This document shows, one piece after another, positions 11,164 to 22,679 of a DNA stretch of 64,000 nucleotides. The notes below the pieces were generated by a model that was not told the DNA's origin, did not search any database, and worked only from the letters and a program-made list of their open reading frames with translations. Numbering within the stretch: position 1 is the first letter of the stretch; every line of letters begins with the position of its first letter. A program made the position numbers and the translations under genes. Source of the DNA: Heloderma charlesbogerti (Eukaryota; Chordata; Lepidosauria; Squamata; Helodermatidae); contig JANEZZ010000983.1 in assembly GCA_026122225.1 (NCBI GenBank), forward strand, positions 1,922,001-1,986,000, written 5' to 3'.

Positions 11164-12003
11164 CAGGGGCAGGCAACCTTGGGAAGCTGGGGGGGGGGGG
11201 GTGTCACCCCAGCCGTGGGTGTTGAACTCTTAGGTTAGAGGTGCCATGATAGTGATACATCAGATTCAAAGGTTTACTTACAAGGAGTACTGTATTGGGT
11301 AACTTACAGCACACAGGCATCCCCAATGGTTAGATCAGACAGCTTCTCTGAACCACGAGCCATGGGGTCAAATGGGTTTTATACCATACATGTCAGCAAT
11401 GAGGCACCACTACACTAGCAAGCGCCCCCTAGCGTCCATTCCCAGCATAGGCTAGCAGCACTTGGTTCTCAGCACAGCCACCTGCAGCTCAGCATGAACA
11501 CACAGCTTCACGTCTCGGGCACAGCCTGATAAGGCTTTCTACTCATTAGCGAGGAATGCGCTGAGAAGGCTGTTATCAGCCTTTTGGCTCATCTGCACAT
11601 GCTCAGAGGCTTACTAGCATGGGAATTGCACCAATAATGAACTTAAGCAAGCATTATGGATCTCTAGGCCCCTCTAATACTATAAATGACTTGGCTATGC
11701 TCCTGGGGCCAATACGTGGGGGCAGCATTTTTACCCATGGGCCACACAACTCTCCCACCCTGCAGTGTTGAAAATATATAGATATAGAATTACAAAATGG
11801 CATCTGGAGTGGCTACAGAGTGCCAAACAGGTCAGAATTAGCTTGTATTTTCCAGGTCAAAAACACTTCAAAAAGGGTTAACAATGCTTCAAAATGGCTT
11901 CTCCAGTTGCCACGTTGTTGTTGTTCTTTTAATGCTTTTTTATGATTTGGGCCAGCAGTGGGAGGCATCAGGAGGTCCATGGGCTGCACATTGCCCACCA
12001 TTG
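11164..12003. mobile_element. hAT-type element with CAGGGG ends, D1
   Basis: Starts CAGGGGCAGGCAACC and ends TTGCCCACCATTG. The flanking 8-mers GTCTACAG (11156-11163) and GTCTAGAG (12004-12011) match at 7 of 8. The sequence resembles the GTCTAGAC-like target preference known for hAT transposons. The 840-bp interior has no transposase frame and may hold a further insertion after the poly-G run at 11191-11201. Confidence 0.75.
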
Positions 12004-12011
12004 GTCTAGAG

Positions 12012-12333
12012 CTATTCAAAAGTCACCCAGACTTAGCCTCATAGGTGCTGATATGTGATTGATGCTCTTTCCTTCATACTGGACCCCACGTGGTGACATC
12101 TGCACATTAAAATGGGAGAGACAGTTAGCCAAAAATGTCTTATTATGGGACATCGAAGCATGTCATATGTGGGCAACCAATGGCCCACATACAGCCACTG
12201 GCCACTTTCTCTGGGGAGCATGGACCACCATCAGCTGGGCATTGGAGGAAAGGACTGGTATTTCCATGCTACTAAGCAGTGAGAGAGTGATACTGGCTGC
12301 ATTAGCAGCCAAAAGTAAAGGGGCGGAGGCTAA
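12012..12333. other. Unique spacer
   Basis: No recognised coding or repeat content. Frames run into the downstream GT repeat. Confidence 0.35.
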
Positions 12334-12475
12334 AGTGTGTGTGTGTGTGTGTGTGTCTGTTTGTGTGCATCTCTGTTTGTGTGCATCTGTGTGGATGTAC
12401 ATCTCTCTCTCTCTGCATGCGTGCGCATGTCTGTCTGTATGTCTGTGTATCTTTCTGCATCTGTGTGTGCAGCCC
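12334..12475. repeat. (GT)n / CTGT-rich microsatellite
   Basis: Pure GT dinucleotides (about 12336-12356) pass into imperfect TCTGTTTGTGTGCATC and CT/TG mixtures. All overlapping frames on both strands are low-complexity. Confidence 0.9.
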
Positions 12476-12906
12476 CCCGACCCACCACCCGTTGCTGCAT
12501 AGGACCCTCAGGTCCAAAATGGTTGCTCACCCTGCCCTCTATGGATGAAAAGATCAGTAACAAACCACCTACTTTCTTGGAAAGCTCACAATAATGCAAC
12601 TGCTTCATTTAAATTCAGACTTGTTCAGACTTCAAGGAACCCTTCCTCCACCAACATTTCTGCTAATGAGGCCCTGTATGCTGCAAATGATTCTGGAGCA
12701 GACACTCAGTCCACATGGAGGACTAGAAAAGACTACTAGGCCTCACCATAACTCTCTGTCAGCAGAGAACACAACTTGAAGACACACCAAACATCCCTTT
12801 ACAGCTACAGATTTGGAGGCGGGGGGATTGAGAGCTGTGAGCAAGCTGTCTTTTAGAAAACCTGCCCATGATTTCTGATTTCAGGAATACAGGTTGGTCT
12901 TAAAAA
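12476..12906. other. Unique spacer
   Basis: Nothing recognised. Confidence 0.35.
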
Positions 12907-12907
12907 A

Positions 12908-12938
<31 letters not shown>

Positions 12939-12940
12939 AA
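12907..12940. repeat. (AATA)n microsatellite
   Basis: About eight AATA units following GGTCTTAAAA. Confidence 0.9.
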
Positions 12941-12963
12941 CCATTGGATTACTCAAGACTAAC

Positions 12964-13357
12964 TAGGGATAGGTGAGACATTTACTCCATCAAGGGGTTG
13001 TTGTTTTTTAAAAACAGATTTACCCCATCCACACTGCCCAAATGTAGAAACAGACTTTGTATTGAAAATCCATACATTTCTGAGCACATTATATGTTTGT
13101 TCCATGACATAAAAGAAGTGTTTAACAACATGTGCACATTTGAAAAATGCACAAAAAGCACTGTGTACATATCTAAAATGCACATAAACACATTTTAGTC
13201 CATGGGGGCATGCTCCCACTAATGTGCCCATTGGAAAAATGTGCATGAAAAACTATGTAGGGTTTTTTTTTCCTGTTTGAGACAATGAGATCCACACAGA
13301 ACAAACTTGGAGGGGAGAGTTCCAGGGAAATGGTTTGGAGAGATCTGCCCACCCCTA
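12964..13357. mobile_element. hAT-type MITE candidate, family C (C4)
   Basis: Ends TAGGGATAGGTGAGAC and GATCTGCCCACCCCTA form terminal inverted repeats. The interior is rich in ACATTT and AAATGTGC motifs like C1 and C2. The flanking 8-mers AGACTAAC and GTACTGAT agree at only half the positions, so the duplication is not convincing. Confidence 0.5.
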
Positions 13358-14125
13358 GTACTGATGCACTGAAAGAAGATAAAATAAAACTGTACTTACT
13401 ATCAACATTCCAGTGAAAATGGAACTCTGTCTCCTGCGGTGCCTTTGCATCAGAGGAATTCTGCAAGATTCTGTACTGCTAATTAGTTCCTTCTATTCCT
13501 GCAGTGCTCTCAGGAGGAGAGGCATGTTCACAAAATATTATTTTGTTGCAGTTCTGATGTGCCATTGGGCTGTTAATGGTTATCAGGGTCTCTGCAAACA
13601 CTTCTGTATACCTTCGTATGCATACTTAGAGACTTCCATTCTCACATTGGGATTGGTTTAATCTTGTGTTGTTTGACCCAGTTTGTGGATTTTTAAGCAC
13701 CTTTTTCTAACTAGAGATTCCTGTTTAATCTAACAAATCTCTAAATTGTGTGATTTAATTAACAGATAATTAAATGCCCAATAATGATGGAACACATCAG
13801 GGAATAGCATGTTATTGAAGCAGCAGAAGACTACAAGGTTTTTATATTTAAAGAAAGTTAATCTTGACTGGTTGAAGGGGGCTGCGAGAAGGATTTTAGA
13901 AATGTTGACTGCTGTAAACTAATGCACTCCCGTCTCTTAAAAAAAATCACCCTTCCTGTAGTGGAAATGAAATTACATTTTGCAATTGGAATGTATGGAG
14001 CAATAGCTGTACATCATATTCTTCCTTATTTACATTTTGCTATTATATTATTTACATTGTGTTATTACGTTTACTGGTTGGGCTTACTTTTTAGCCTGAC
14101 ACATTTTGAAAGCTCAGAATCACTT
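13358..14125. other. Unique spacer, nothing recognised
   Basis: AT-rich. The small frames (82 and 85 aa) have no recognisable domain. Confidence 0.35.
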
Positions 14126-14129
14126 TGGG

Positions 14130-14645
14130 GTATTACGTTCCCCCCTCCATTTATTCAAACACCATCACTGTATATATGAAGTTCTTTGCCCCAATGTGCA
14201 TCACTTTACATTTACTTCTGTTGAAATTCATTGCTATTTCATTGCCAGCCAGCCAGTTCAGAGAGGTGAATTCAGAACTTTTCCCAGTCCAGCTGCATTT
14301 TCACTATCCTGAATCATTTGTCATCTGCACAGTTGACCAGTTCAGTGCTTACCCCGAACTCCAGATATTTGTCTTTTAAAGTTAATAAATAGCACCAGCC
14401 CTAATATAACTCCTGGGGGGGGGGGTACTTGTTACTTCCCTCCATTGCAAGAACTATCAATTGCTTCTGTCATGTGCTGCCTATTGTTCACCCAACTACT
14501 AGTCTATGCTAGGACCTGTCCTGTTAGCCCACAATTGCCGAATTTTACTCAGGAATCTTTGTTGAGATACTTTGTTAAAAGCTTTTTTGAACTGCAACAA
14601 TAAACTAATTTCTGAACACTGGTCTAATAAGCATTTAGAAATATA
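14130..14645 (-). mobile_element. CR1-clade LINE fragment (antisense)
   Basis: Read on the minus strand, 14515-14640 encodes EISLLLQFKKAFNKVSQQRF. This aligns with DIVYLDF.KAFDKVPHQRL of the CR1 copy at 43290. Downstream (14170-14420) is the usual CR1 stretch with CATCACTTTACATTTACTT. It is fused in frame to the Tc1 relic, producing an artificial chimeric frame. Confidence 0.65.
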
Positions 14646-15365
14646 CATCATAAGTAGGGTTGTCTGTTGCAGGGAAATATGGCCTGTTGTGGGCCTGACA
14701 GATCCCCACGATGGACCCAGCTTGGCTTCCATTTGTGAGCTGAGCCATGCAATAGTTCTCCAAAGCCAGGACCCAGTTCCATTGGTAGCCATACATGCCC
14801 ATGCCATAACACTGCCTCCATCATGTTTGACAGATGATGTGGCATGCTTTGGATCATGTGCTGTTCCTTTCCTTCTCCATACTTTTCTCTTCCCATCATT
14901 CTGGTACAAGTTAATCTTGGTTTCATCAGTCCAAAGAATCTTATTCCAGAACTGGGCAGGCTTTTTTAGGTGTTTGCTGGCAAAGGCTAATCTGGCCTTT
15001 CTGTTCTTGAGCATTACCAGTGGTTTGCACCTTGTTGTGAAGCCTCTGTATTTACATTCGTAAAGCCATCTCTTGACTGTAGATGTTGACAATGACATGC
15101 CTCCCTCCTCAAGAGCATTCTTGACCTGGCTAGATATTGTGAATGGGTTCCTCTTCACCATGAGCAGAATTCTGCAGTCATCCACTTCAGTGGTCTTCCG
15201 TGGTCTTCCAGGCCTTTTGCTGTTGCTGAGCTTGCCAGTTAATTCCTTCTTTTTCAGGAAGTTCCAAACTGTTGTGTTGGGCACTCGCAATGTTTTTGAG
15301 ATCTCTCTGATGGGTTTATTTTGTTTCCTCAGCCTAATGATGGCCTCCTTCACTCGCATGGACAC
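14499..15365 (-). pseudogene. Tc1-like transposase, truncated and fused to CR1 sequence
   Basis: A 288-aa frame. Residues 1-120 form the paired-type helix-turn-helix DNA-binding region, with a GRPRKT motif near residue 53 (typical Tc1). The catalytic domain starts at ILWTDETKINLY near residue 146, which supplies the first Asp of the DDE triad. After SVMAWACMATNGTGSW (near residue 203) the match to Tc1 is lost. The second Asp and the Glu are missing. The last ~50 residues come from the antisense CR1 fragment. It cannot be an active transposase. Confidence 0.85.
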
Positions 15366-15742
15366 CTCTTTGGACCTTATGTTGGGAGTTCCAGTGAACA
15401 GCTACCAAATGCAAATGTAACACTCAGAACCACCTCCAGGCCTTTTCTCTGCTTGATTGGTCATGGGGTAGCCAGGAAACAGGCCACACCTGGCCATGCA
15501 GCTGCTTGTCAGCCATTAATTCCATTACTTATGAGCCACCAAGGATGGGTGTGTGCGTGTGCCACTGGCTGTCCTTCCTGAATGGTTAGTGCCCCACTTT
15601 TGTCAAACCCCTTAAATTACAACTGAAAGTCCTGATTTCACTCCCATCCGGGTGTGTTTCCTTTCAACTTCAATGTGGTGGAATACAGAGGCCAACTGCC
15701 AAAACAGTTATCCTTGTTCCGATATTTCTGGCCCTGACTGTA
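14650..15742 (-). mobile_element. Tc1/mariner-type transposon relic
   Basis: Minus-strand element. Its 5' inverted end lies at about 15642-15742 (TACAGTCAGGGCCAGAAAT on the minus strand, next to TA). It contains the N-terminal two thirds of a Tc1-like transposase, described separately. The 3' end is missing: sequence changes near 14650-14830 and runs into the CR1 fragment. Confidence 0.85.
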
Positions 15743-16003
15743 CATCAAGAAAGGTAGATAAAAGACCATCTCATATGAATACACTGCTTCAACACAGATT
15801 TGGACTTTTTGAAGTGATCCAATGACTGTCAATACGTAGAAATTATACTTTGGAAATGGTTATCCTTAGCATGTTTCTAGAATGGATTCCTGCCTGGGTC
15901 AAAAGTAGGGATTGGAGGATCAGCAAGGTTTGAGCTCAAGATAATCATATTGTCACCTCTGAGTTTACTTCAATTCATTCCTCAGTGTGAACCGAAGGGA
16001 TTC
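15743..16003. other. Unique spacer
   Basis: Nothing recognised. Confidence 0.35.
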
Positions 16004-16011
16004 CCTTAGGA

Positions 16012-16831
16012 CAGGGGTAGGCAGACATCCCCCATGTGCTGCACTCAGAAAACAACAACTAATAGATAAATAAATCAGGATTTTGCTGCTGAAATTCAGT
16101 GGCAAACTGGTCTGTAGTGAGATGGGGACCTAGAGTTACATTTAGCTGGTTTGCAAGCTAAATTTAACCTTGTTAGTGGTGTGAAGCAGCTACAGAGAGG
16201 GACGTTGGAGGAATCTGGGGGGTTAAGTTCACTGAGCTTTCAGGAGCTCAGCTGGTTGGACTTGCTGGCCCGCAAGCTAGCCCAACTCAATCTGTATCGA
16301 GTCAGGCGAGCTCACAGATTTTCAGGTGTCCCCTACTCCTCAAAATCAGCATTTATGAAAACTGCAGCTGCAATTTGTGTAAAATATGCAAATTTCGGCC
16401 ATAATTTGTGCACATTGTGGACATAATATGCTGAATTTGAGCAAACTACAAGTTTAACATGTTACAGCCAAAATGTGTGTAACCTATGCAAATTGTGGCT
16501 GTAATTCACATAAATGCTGATTTTAAGGGGGGGAACCCAAGAAAGTTACCATTTTTCAGGAAAAAGCCCTCAGTTCAGCATGCAAATGTAAGGCATCTGG
16601 GGGCTCTGGGGAAATCTGGTGAACCCCCAAAGGGCCAGATTTCCTTACAGTGGCCATCCCTAGCTACACAGTACTAAAAGGATCATATTTAATTTGCAAA
16701 AAAAAGTTAGATTTTACACTTTTAGCATTCTGTAGCACCTTAAAAAAATCCTACTGCAACCAAATTTGGCAGCATTGGAGGAAGAAGCAGGGGATGGATG
16801 TGGGCCACAGTCCACAGGTTGGCCACCCCTG
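16012..16831. mobile_element. hAT-type element with CAGGGG ends, D2 (contains a nested MITE)
   Basis: Starts CAGGGGTAGGCAGAC and ends GGTTGGCCACCCCTG. The flanking 8-mers CCTTAGGA (16004-16011) and CTTTAGGT (16832-16839) match at 6 of 8. A second MITE occupies 16197-16662. Confidence 0.72.
16197..16662. mobile_element. hAT-type MITE nested in D2
   Basis: Left end GAGGGACG (decayed TAGGGATG), right end CATCCCTA. The flanking 8-mers GCTACAGA (16189-16196) and GCTACACA (16663-16670) match at 7 of 8. The interior is AT-rich with repeated TATGCAAATT and inverted ACATAAATGCTGA / TCAGCATTTATG. Confidence 0.72.
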
Positions 16832-16839
16832 CTTTAGGT

Positions 16840-17227
16840 GCATATACAATGCCTTCCTCAAGTAACCATATGCCTGTTAAAGAGGAATGGCTAGGCAATC
16901 CATCTTTGCCTCAAATTACTAGCTCCAATATCAGAGAAGTGGACTTTCTGTACCTGCCTCTTTCTAGAAATTAACAGGGGGTAAGAGCGGGGGAAGCACT
17001 GAAGAATTCAACACAGGCATTTTTTCAGCACTGGGACATGTCTTGTGATAAGATTCATAGGAGGTGGATCATGCATCATAAGCACTGTCCTAAATCAGCC
17101 TACTCCATCCCAGTGCTGTCTAGATGGGTTTGACTACAACTCACATCATCCCCAGCAGGGCCAATCTGAAAGGCATCAGGTTGAGGAAGGCTGTTGTGGA
17201 TCATCACTAGTGGAAGAAAGAACATCC
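16840..17227. other. Unique spacer with a decayed MITE fragment
   Basis: 17120-17200 (GACTACAACTCACATCATCC) resembles the body of the CAGGGG palindromic MITE. The rest is unrecognised. Confidence 0.35.
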
Positions 17228-17235
17228 AGCTAGAC

Positions 17236-17869
17236 TAAGGATGGGTGAACATGTGATGTTCAAGCTTGTTGAGGTTCTCCAAATTCTTCCTTGAAGCTCA
17301 GTTCACCTCATTCACATCCCAAACATGTGTCTTTTTTTGAATTGGGAAAAATCCACATTTTCTTTTGGGGAAGAATGTGCATTTTTTAAAGTGTGCATTT
17401 CCCCAACGGAAAATGCGCATTTCCGCACATAGGCTAAAGCCTGAAAATGCAGATTTGGAATGGGGAGAATGCACACTTGTGCAAGCCTGCACTTTCCAAC
17501 ACAAACAAAAGTTTGGGAAATTGTGAACATTTCCCAAGCATTAAATTCCTGCTCATATTCTGGGTTGTGAACAGGACTTGTTCTCATAATTTGCCAGTGT
17601 GGTGTAATGGCGAGAGTGTTGGACTGGGAGCCGGGAGATCCGGGTTCTAGTCTGCACTCAGCCATGGAAGCTCACTGGGTGACTTTGGGCGAGTCACAGA
17701 CTCTCAGCCCAACCTACCTCACAGGGTTGTTGTGAGGATAAAATGGAAGGATTATGTATGCCACCTTGGGTTCCTGAAAGAGGAAAAAAGGCGGGATATA
17801 AATGTGATAGATAAATAAATAAATAAATAAACAAATTGCAAACAGGAATGAAATTCTTGTGCATCCCTA
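17236..17869. mobile_element. hAT-type MITE, family C (C1), split by a SINE
   Basis: Left end TAAGGATGGGTGAACATG, right end CATCCCTA. The flanking 8-mers AGCTAGAC (17228-17235) and AGGTAGAG (17870-17877) match at 6 of 8. The AT-rich interior has repeated GCGCATTT / AAATGCGC. The SINE at 17589-17835 interrupts it. Confidence 0.65.
17589..17835 (+). mobile_element. tRNA-derived SINE (nested in C1)
   Basis: Same family as 8812-9050 and better preserved. Box A region GTGGTGTAATGGCGAGAGTG, box B GGGTTCTAGTC, body GGGTGACTTTGGGCGAGTCA and CCTACCTCACAGGGTTGTTG, and tail GGCGGGATATAAATGTGATAG followed by (AAAT)n. Confidence 0.88.
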
Positions 17870-17877
17870 AGGTAGAG

Positions 17878-18885
17878 GTCTTCCTATTGTGAAATTATGA
17901 AAAAACAACAACAACCCTATCTTAGTTCTTTATACATTTATCTCTTGAACTTAAAACTGCATTCAGTAATAACTCAATCTGGACAATTTTCACACCCTAC
18001 CATCTCCTTCAGATTTGCATTGTTAAATTTAGCTTGCCTTGATTGCAGAGAAGTGTAATTTCCCACCTTGGAAGGAAATGCCACATTTGAGATTGCAAGA
18101 TGTGCCCTGACTCCACAAGTGTTAAGAACCAATTAGGAACTAGACCAGCAGTTCAGAGACCACAACTGAACTATCTATATTTCAGGAACAGCAAGTCTAA
18201 AATGACAAACGTAGTTTGCTGCAGTGCCACTGTGCAGCTCCCAAATCGCTCATTTTGACTAATAATAATAAAAAAGTAATTAACTAACCACAACATAATA
18301 GTTTCCAAACTATTAAGCTATTTTCATGGGAATCTAAATTAACTATAATTAGAACTAATAAACTCTCTGTGTGCCCTGGGGTCAACTGGAGATATACAGA
18401 TATAGGTATAGATGCATTTGCTTCTAGTACACTGGATTGAAAGCACCACTGAAAGCAAGACTTACCTATTTCTCACAGGCTTCTAAAATAGTTTCCAGGA
18501 TTTACACCCATGGGGTCCAGAGGAAAATCCAATACTAATCCTCACTCTTTTATCAAATGTGCTTGCTTGAGAAGGACACGTGCACACAGCTGGATAACGT
18601 ATGCTGTCCCAAGGGAACATGACATGCTGGATAGGTTTATTTATATAATGTATCTACATTCTATTCTAGCTCCTATCTGTATTCATGAAGAACTGCAAAT
18701 AACAGTACAGTAGGTTTTAGGGATGGAGTTTGGACTCCTTTAGTTAGTGATCCCCCTACCCCCCAAAAACCCCACACTCATAGCTCCCTTCATGTACTCC
18801 AGGACTGAGACTTGAGTTACAATATATGTGTAAAAATATATGGTAATGGAAGTTCAAGTTGGGGATTTTGACAACTAGAAATAGA
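17878..18885. other. Unique spacer, about 1 kb
   Basis: Nothing recognised on either strand. Frames are 70 aa or shorter. Confidence 0.35.
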
Positions 18886-18891
18886 TGACGA

Positions 18892-19012
18892 AGGGCTCCA
18901 TCCTATGCATGTTTAGACTGAAAAAAGGCCTGCAGCTCCCAGCATTCCCCTCCCCAGCTGGTAGTTGTATCATAGGGCTCTTTCTATCTAAATATGCATT
19001 GGATTCTGTCCT
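18892..19012. mobile_element. Short palindromic MITE (CAATCCTATGCATG type)
   Basis: Arms AGGGCTCCATCCTATGCATG and ATGCATTGGATTCTGTCCT enclose TTTAGACTGAAAAAAGGCC and its partner. A diverged copy of the 3608-3732 element. Confidence 0.6.
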
Positions 19013-19242
19013 GACTCCCTATGGCACTGAAGTTTGCAAGACTAGAGATGCTGGCCCCACTCTGCTTAGGCCCCGCCAAAGCTGAAAGTATGAAGACAGT
19101 ACTGCAGGATTTTGGTTATCAGGTGACACTGGAGGTCTAATAGGCTTCCACCTGTCTTGGTTTTTCAATCTGAGGAACTTGTCACATGTGTCAAGACAAA
19201 CTGCTCCCAAACCTGCCAAACTGCCAACCCCAATCATAAAAT

Positions 19243-19371
19243 CAGGGGCAGGGAACCTGTCACCCTGCAAACATTTTGGATGACAACTCCCGGACCATGG
19301 GTCATGCTGGCTAGGACTGATGGAAGTTGTAATCCAAAACATCTGGAGAACATCAACTTGCTTCCCCCTGC
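19243..19371. mobile_element. hAT-type palindromic MITE with CAGGGG ends, D3
   Basis: Ends CAGGGGCAGGGAACCTG and TTGCTTCCCCCTGC. The body AACATTTTGGATGACAACTC pairs with GTTGTAATCCAAAACATCT. The flanking 8-mers CATAAAAT (19235-19242) and CATAAATT (19372-19379) match at 7 of 8 if one extra C is allowed at the right end. Confidence 0.75.
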
Positions 19372-19469
19372 CATAAATTATTAGGTCTGTAGAGGCCCTC
19401 AAAATAAATCTGAAACAGATCAGTTCAGGCTGTTTGGGGTTTTAGATCAGAACCCTCAAACTCCAGGAT

Positions 19470-19830
19470 GTGGGGGAGCTCACCAAGCCATGTGAGCCTC
19501 CCCTCCTCTGTGCGCCAAGGACTCCCACAGTCAAGCCCTTGTGCTTCGTGCATATCCTCCAAGTGCTCTAGCCTCCTCCTTCCTGCGCCGGTTATCAAGG
19601 GCTTCCTCGACAGCTGGCGCAGGCAGAACAAGTCCCAGTGCAGTCCACCCCCAAATGCTCTAGCCCTGTCCTCCTCCTGAGGAGGACAGGGCTAGATTGC
19701 TTGGGCGCCTACCCCCGCTGATTGTCAAGGGCTTTCTTGACAGCTGGCAGAGGCAGGACGAGTCCTTGGTGCCACTCCCAACCACTTGGTGAGCTCCAGG
19801 GTGCTCGGCAGCTGGGTCTGTTAGCACTCC
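19470..19830. repeat. Inverted-repeat region with an 18-bp perfect hairpin
   Basis: 19659-19696 is a perfect palindrome: TCTAGCCCTGTCCTCCTC, a 2-base loop, and its complement. Around it, GAGCTCACCAAG (about 19478) and CTTGGTGAGCTC (about 19785) face each other, and TCAAGGGCTT..TCGACAGCTGGC occurs twice. It looks like a rearranged foldback element; ends were not identified. Confidence 0.5.
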
Positions 19831-20807
19831 ACAACTCAGCAAGCAGGGTCTGGGAGGCTGGATGGGGCGGGGGGGGGGGAGTCCACTGGACTTCACCTCC
19901 TCTTTCAACTCCTGCACCATCCTTACTCAACGTTACTAAAAAAAAAAAAAGAGTCAGAGAACCCATCCCCCCTTATGGAACTGAATCCACAAGATGGGGC
20001 TGGCAGATAGCAACTGAAGTAGCCCTTTAAGTTCGAGAGGAAAAGTGGGGAGCTCAAGAGACACTGAGAGGGAGGAAGTATCTTGTTCGTATTTTTTAAG
20101 TTTGAGTATCCAAATACTTAATCAGAAAAAAACAACAACACCAGAGACCTGAATGCTGATATTAGCTTCTCAAGACAGCCCTAATGATTTCCCCCATTTC
20201 ATGTGCTGCTAGTCTGAACCCTTGTTCAGTTTAAGTCCTGGCAAGTACTCAAATGTTGAATCTAGGATTGTTAAAAGAGCTAAAAATGGCATTGATCATG
20301 CCTTGGAAGAGCCCATTTGGCAGTTTGGATTTTCTGATATCAGTTAATCCCTGGTACCTTAAGTGAGGTGGTACTTCTCTTTGTACAGCGTAGGGCTGGG
20401 CTTGTCTTGCCTCCATCACACAGATGGCCTTACTGCGAAACAGGTACTCTGAACTGATGGTCTGATGCCAAAGCCATGCAATTCACACAATTCCTGCCCC
20501 CTTTCGCTCTTTAAGGGTTTTTTTTTGTTTTTATTTTAATTAACCACCAATGTGAGTAGGATGCTGATGCAAAACACCTGCTTCATGTATAAGGTCATCT
20601 GCATGGTGGACAAGAAGGGAAACTGTTCCAATTCCTTTGCTATGAGAAAAGGAGCACCACCAGGAGGAAAATATGAACCAGAGCCATATGTCTTTCAGAC
20701 CAACTTGACATTCCCAGTTGCAGGAACCATGTCTATAAGAAACCAGACTTCATTAATGTTTAGAACATTGGAAAAGGACTTGTTTTCATGTTTGGCTGAC
20801 ACATGAT
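19831..20807. other. Unique spacer
   Basis: A poly-G run at 19869-19879 and a poly-A run at 19938-19950. The 84-aa frame at 20552-20806 has no recognisable domain. Confidence 0.35.
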
Positions 20808-20815
20808 GCATAGAT

Positions 20816-21412
20816 TAGGGATGTCGTGACCATCTGTTTGGGGGCTCAAGCTCAGTGAGTTCCCACCAGTTTGGCCCCCTGGACCCTGCTCTTGCCTGAC
20901 TCAGCCCATGCCAAGTTGGGCAAGTGCGGTGGCCTCCACTCCTTGCCCAAGCAGCGAAGGCAGGATGGGAAGCTTTCCCATCCTGCCAGTGAGAGCAACT
21001 GCACCCCTCTCTTCTGGTGCCCAGCAGAGGGGGGCACAGTTGCTTTGGGCAATGGGAGAGGGAAGGGGCCCTCCTCTCTCCCATCACCACACCGCCACCA
21101 CCCAGAGCAACTGCACCCCTCTCTGCCGGTGCTCAGCATGGATGGGTGCAGTTGTTCTCAGAGGCAGCAGGATGGGAAGTGAGAGGGAAGCAGTGCTTCC
21201 CTCTTACTTCCCATCTTGCCGGTGAGAGCAACTGCGCCCCTTCTCTGCCACTGCTCAGCATAGAGGGATGCAGGTGCTCGCGGTGGCAGCGGCAGCAGCA
21301 CTCACCGGGAACTACCAGCTGGTGCATGTCGCAATGTGAGCTGGGTCCAGCAGTGGGCAGGGATATGGAGAGCAGGTTGCAGAGTGGACTCTGGTGAGTT
21401 CGCACAACCCGA
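20816..21412. mobile_element. hAT-type foldback MITE, family B (B1)
   Basis: Starts TAGGGATGTCGTGACC. The right end CACAACCCGA is a decayed CACATCCCTA. The flanking 8-mers GCATAGAT (20808-20815) and ACATAGAT (21413-21420) match at 7 of 8. GC-rich arms repeat CATCCTGCCAGTGAGAGCAACTGC three times in variant form. GGTGAGTTC lies close to the right end. Confidence 0.75.
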
Positions 21413-21420
21413 ACATAGAT

Positions 21421-22640
21421 GCAGCTCTTCTTAGACAAATGAAATAGGGAATGTGGATTTTTTGATATTATTATTTGCAGAAAAAAAAAATGAGCTAGCA
21501 TCTAATAAGAACATCTAACAACTAAGCCAATTATATTCAATTCCAGGTAAGGTATGACCTACTCTGAAAATAACAGCGATGCTAGCAAATGTATCACTAA
21601 ACCATGACTTAGTATGAAAAAAATGGGTGGTGACTGCCACCCTAAGGGAGTGAAAATTCTGAACTCATCACTTCTGTTCTGAATGACTCTCCAAAGAACC
21701 ACCAAGTAGAAAGACCAGCTTTTTAAACCAACAGTTACGGTCCATCAGGTGTCCACGAAGTTAAAAAGAAGAAAGGGGATGGCCTTTGCCATCCTCCTGT
21801 AATCATTTGTCTACAAAACCTAAGAGACAAGCTATCAATTTTACAGCCTGCCAGGGGAAACAGACACCTTAACTCAGACATATGAAGCTGTCATTTTCCC
21901 CCAGTGGCAGATAACTGTATTTAATGCAGTTCAGAAACTACTATACTTAAACTTGGGCCTTCAAATATTTTTTTATTATATTCAAAGGTTTGAAGAGCAG
22001 CACAAATGATTATGTTTTAAATCACAAAATAAAATCAAGGGTGGGGGGAGAGTAAGGAACAGTCAAGGAATCTTTTACCTTAAAGTACAGACAATTAATT
22101 TGCCAACAAGGTTTGTTCAAAGATGGCCATTTAAATTAAGAGTCGCTGCAGAATTTTGCCTCCAGGCTGAGTGAAAAGACCATTATGCAATCCTATGTGG
22201 ATACTTGGCAGGCTCCGAACTTGGAGGCTGCCTACTATCCAGTGTAGGGCGGGAGAACAGCAGAGGTGATCTTCGCCGCCACGCTGCATGTCTGCTAGAT
22301 GGGAAATTTCACCTGTCTAGCACCAGGACCACTGAGGGGGAGGGAAGAATGCTGGGGTGGCCAAAGGATACGTCATAGTCAGGAGTGTAGTGAGATAATT
22401 TTCATTGGGAGGGCAGAGACAAACAATGGGGGGGGGAGATTGGGGCACCAGTCACTATAAAAGAGGTTTCCAGAGAAAAACGTTTTCATAGGTGGTGACA
22501 AAAATAAACCCCGATTTTATGCATTTTAATGAGGAAAACTGACTTGTGATGTTCACAAAAAAGCAAATAATTTAAAATAAAATATTTTCCACATGTGTAA
22601 TGGCAGTGTAAACTAAATAACAGTGACTAGGAAGTAAATG
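21421..22640. other. Unique spacer, about 1.2 kb
   Basis: No recognisable gene or repeat. Moderately AT-rich. Confidence 0.35.
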
Positions 22641-22679
22641 TATATTGTGTAAGTCATCCTCCCATAATGATCTGTATTG

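Noticed and set aside
12334..12475. Cysteine/valine-rich or histidine/threonine-rich peptides
   Set aside because: Translations of a GT/CT microsatellite.
14499..15365. Intact Tc1 transposase
   Set aside because: Second and third catalytic residues are missing and the C-terminus is antisense CR1 sequence.
20552..20806. 84-aa frame as a secreted or host exon
   Set aside because: No domain, no clear splice context, no second supporting exon.
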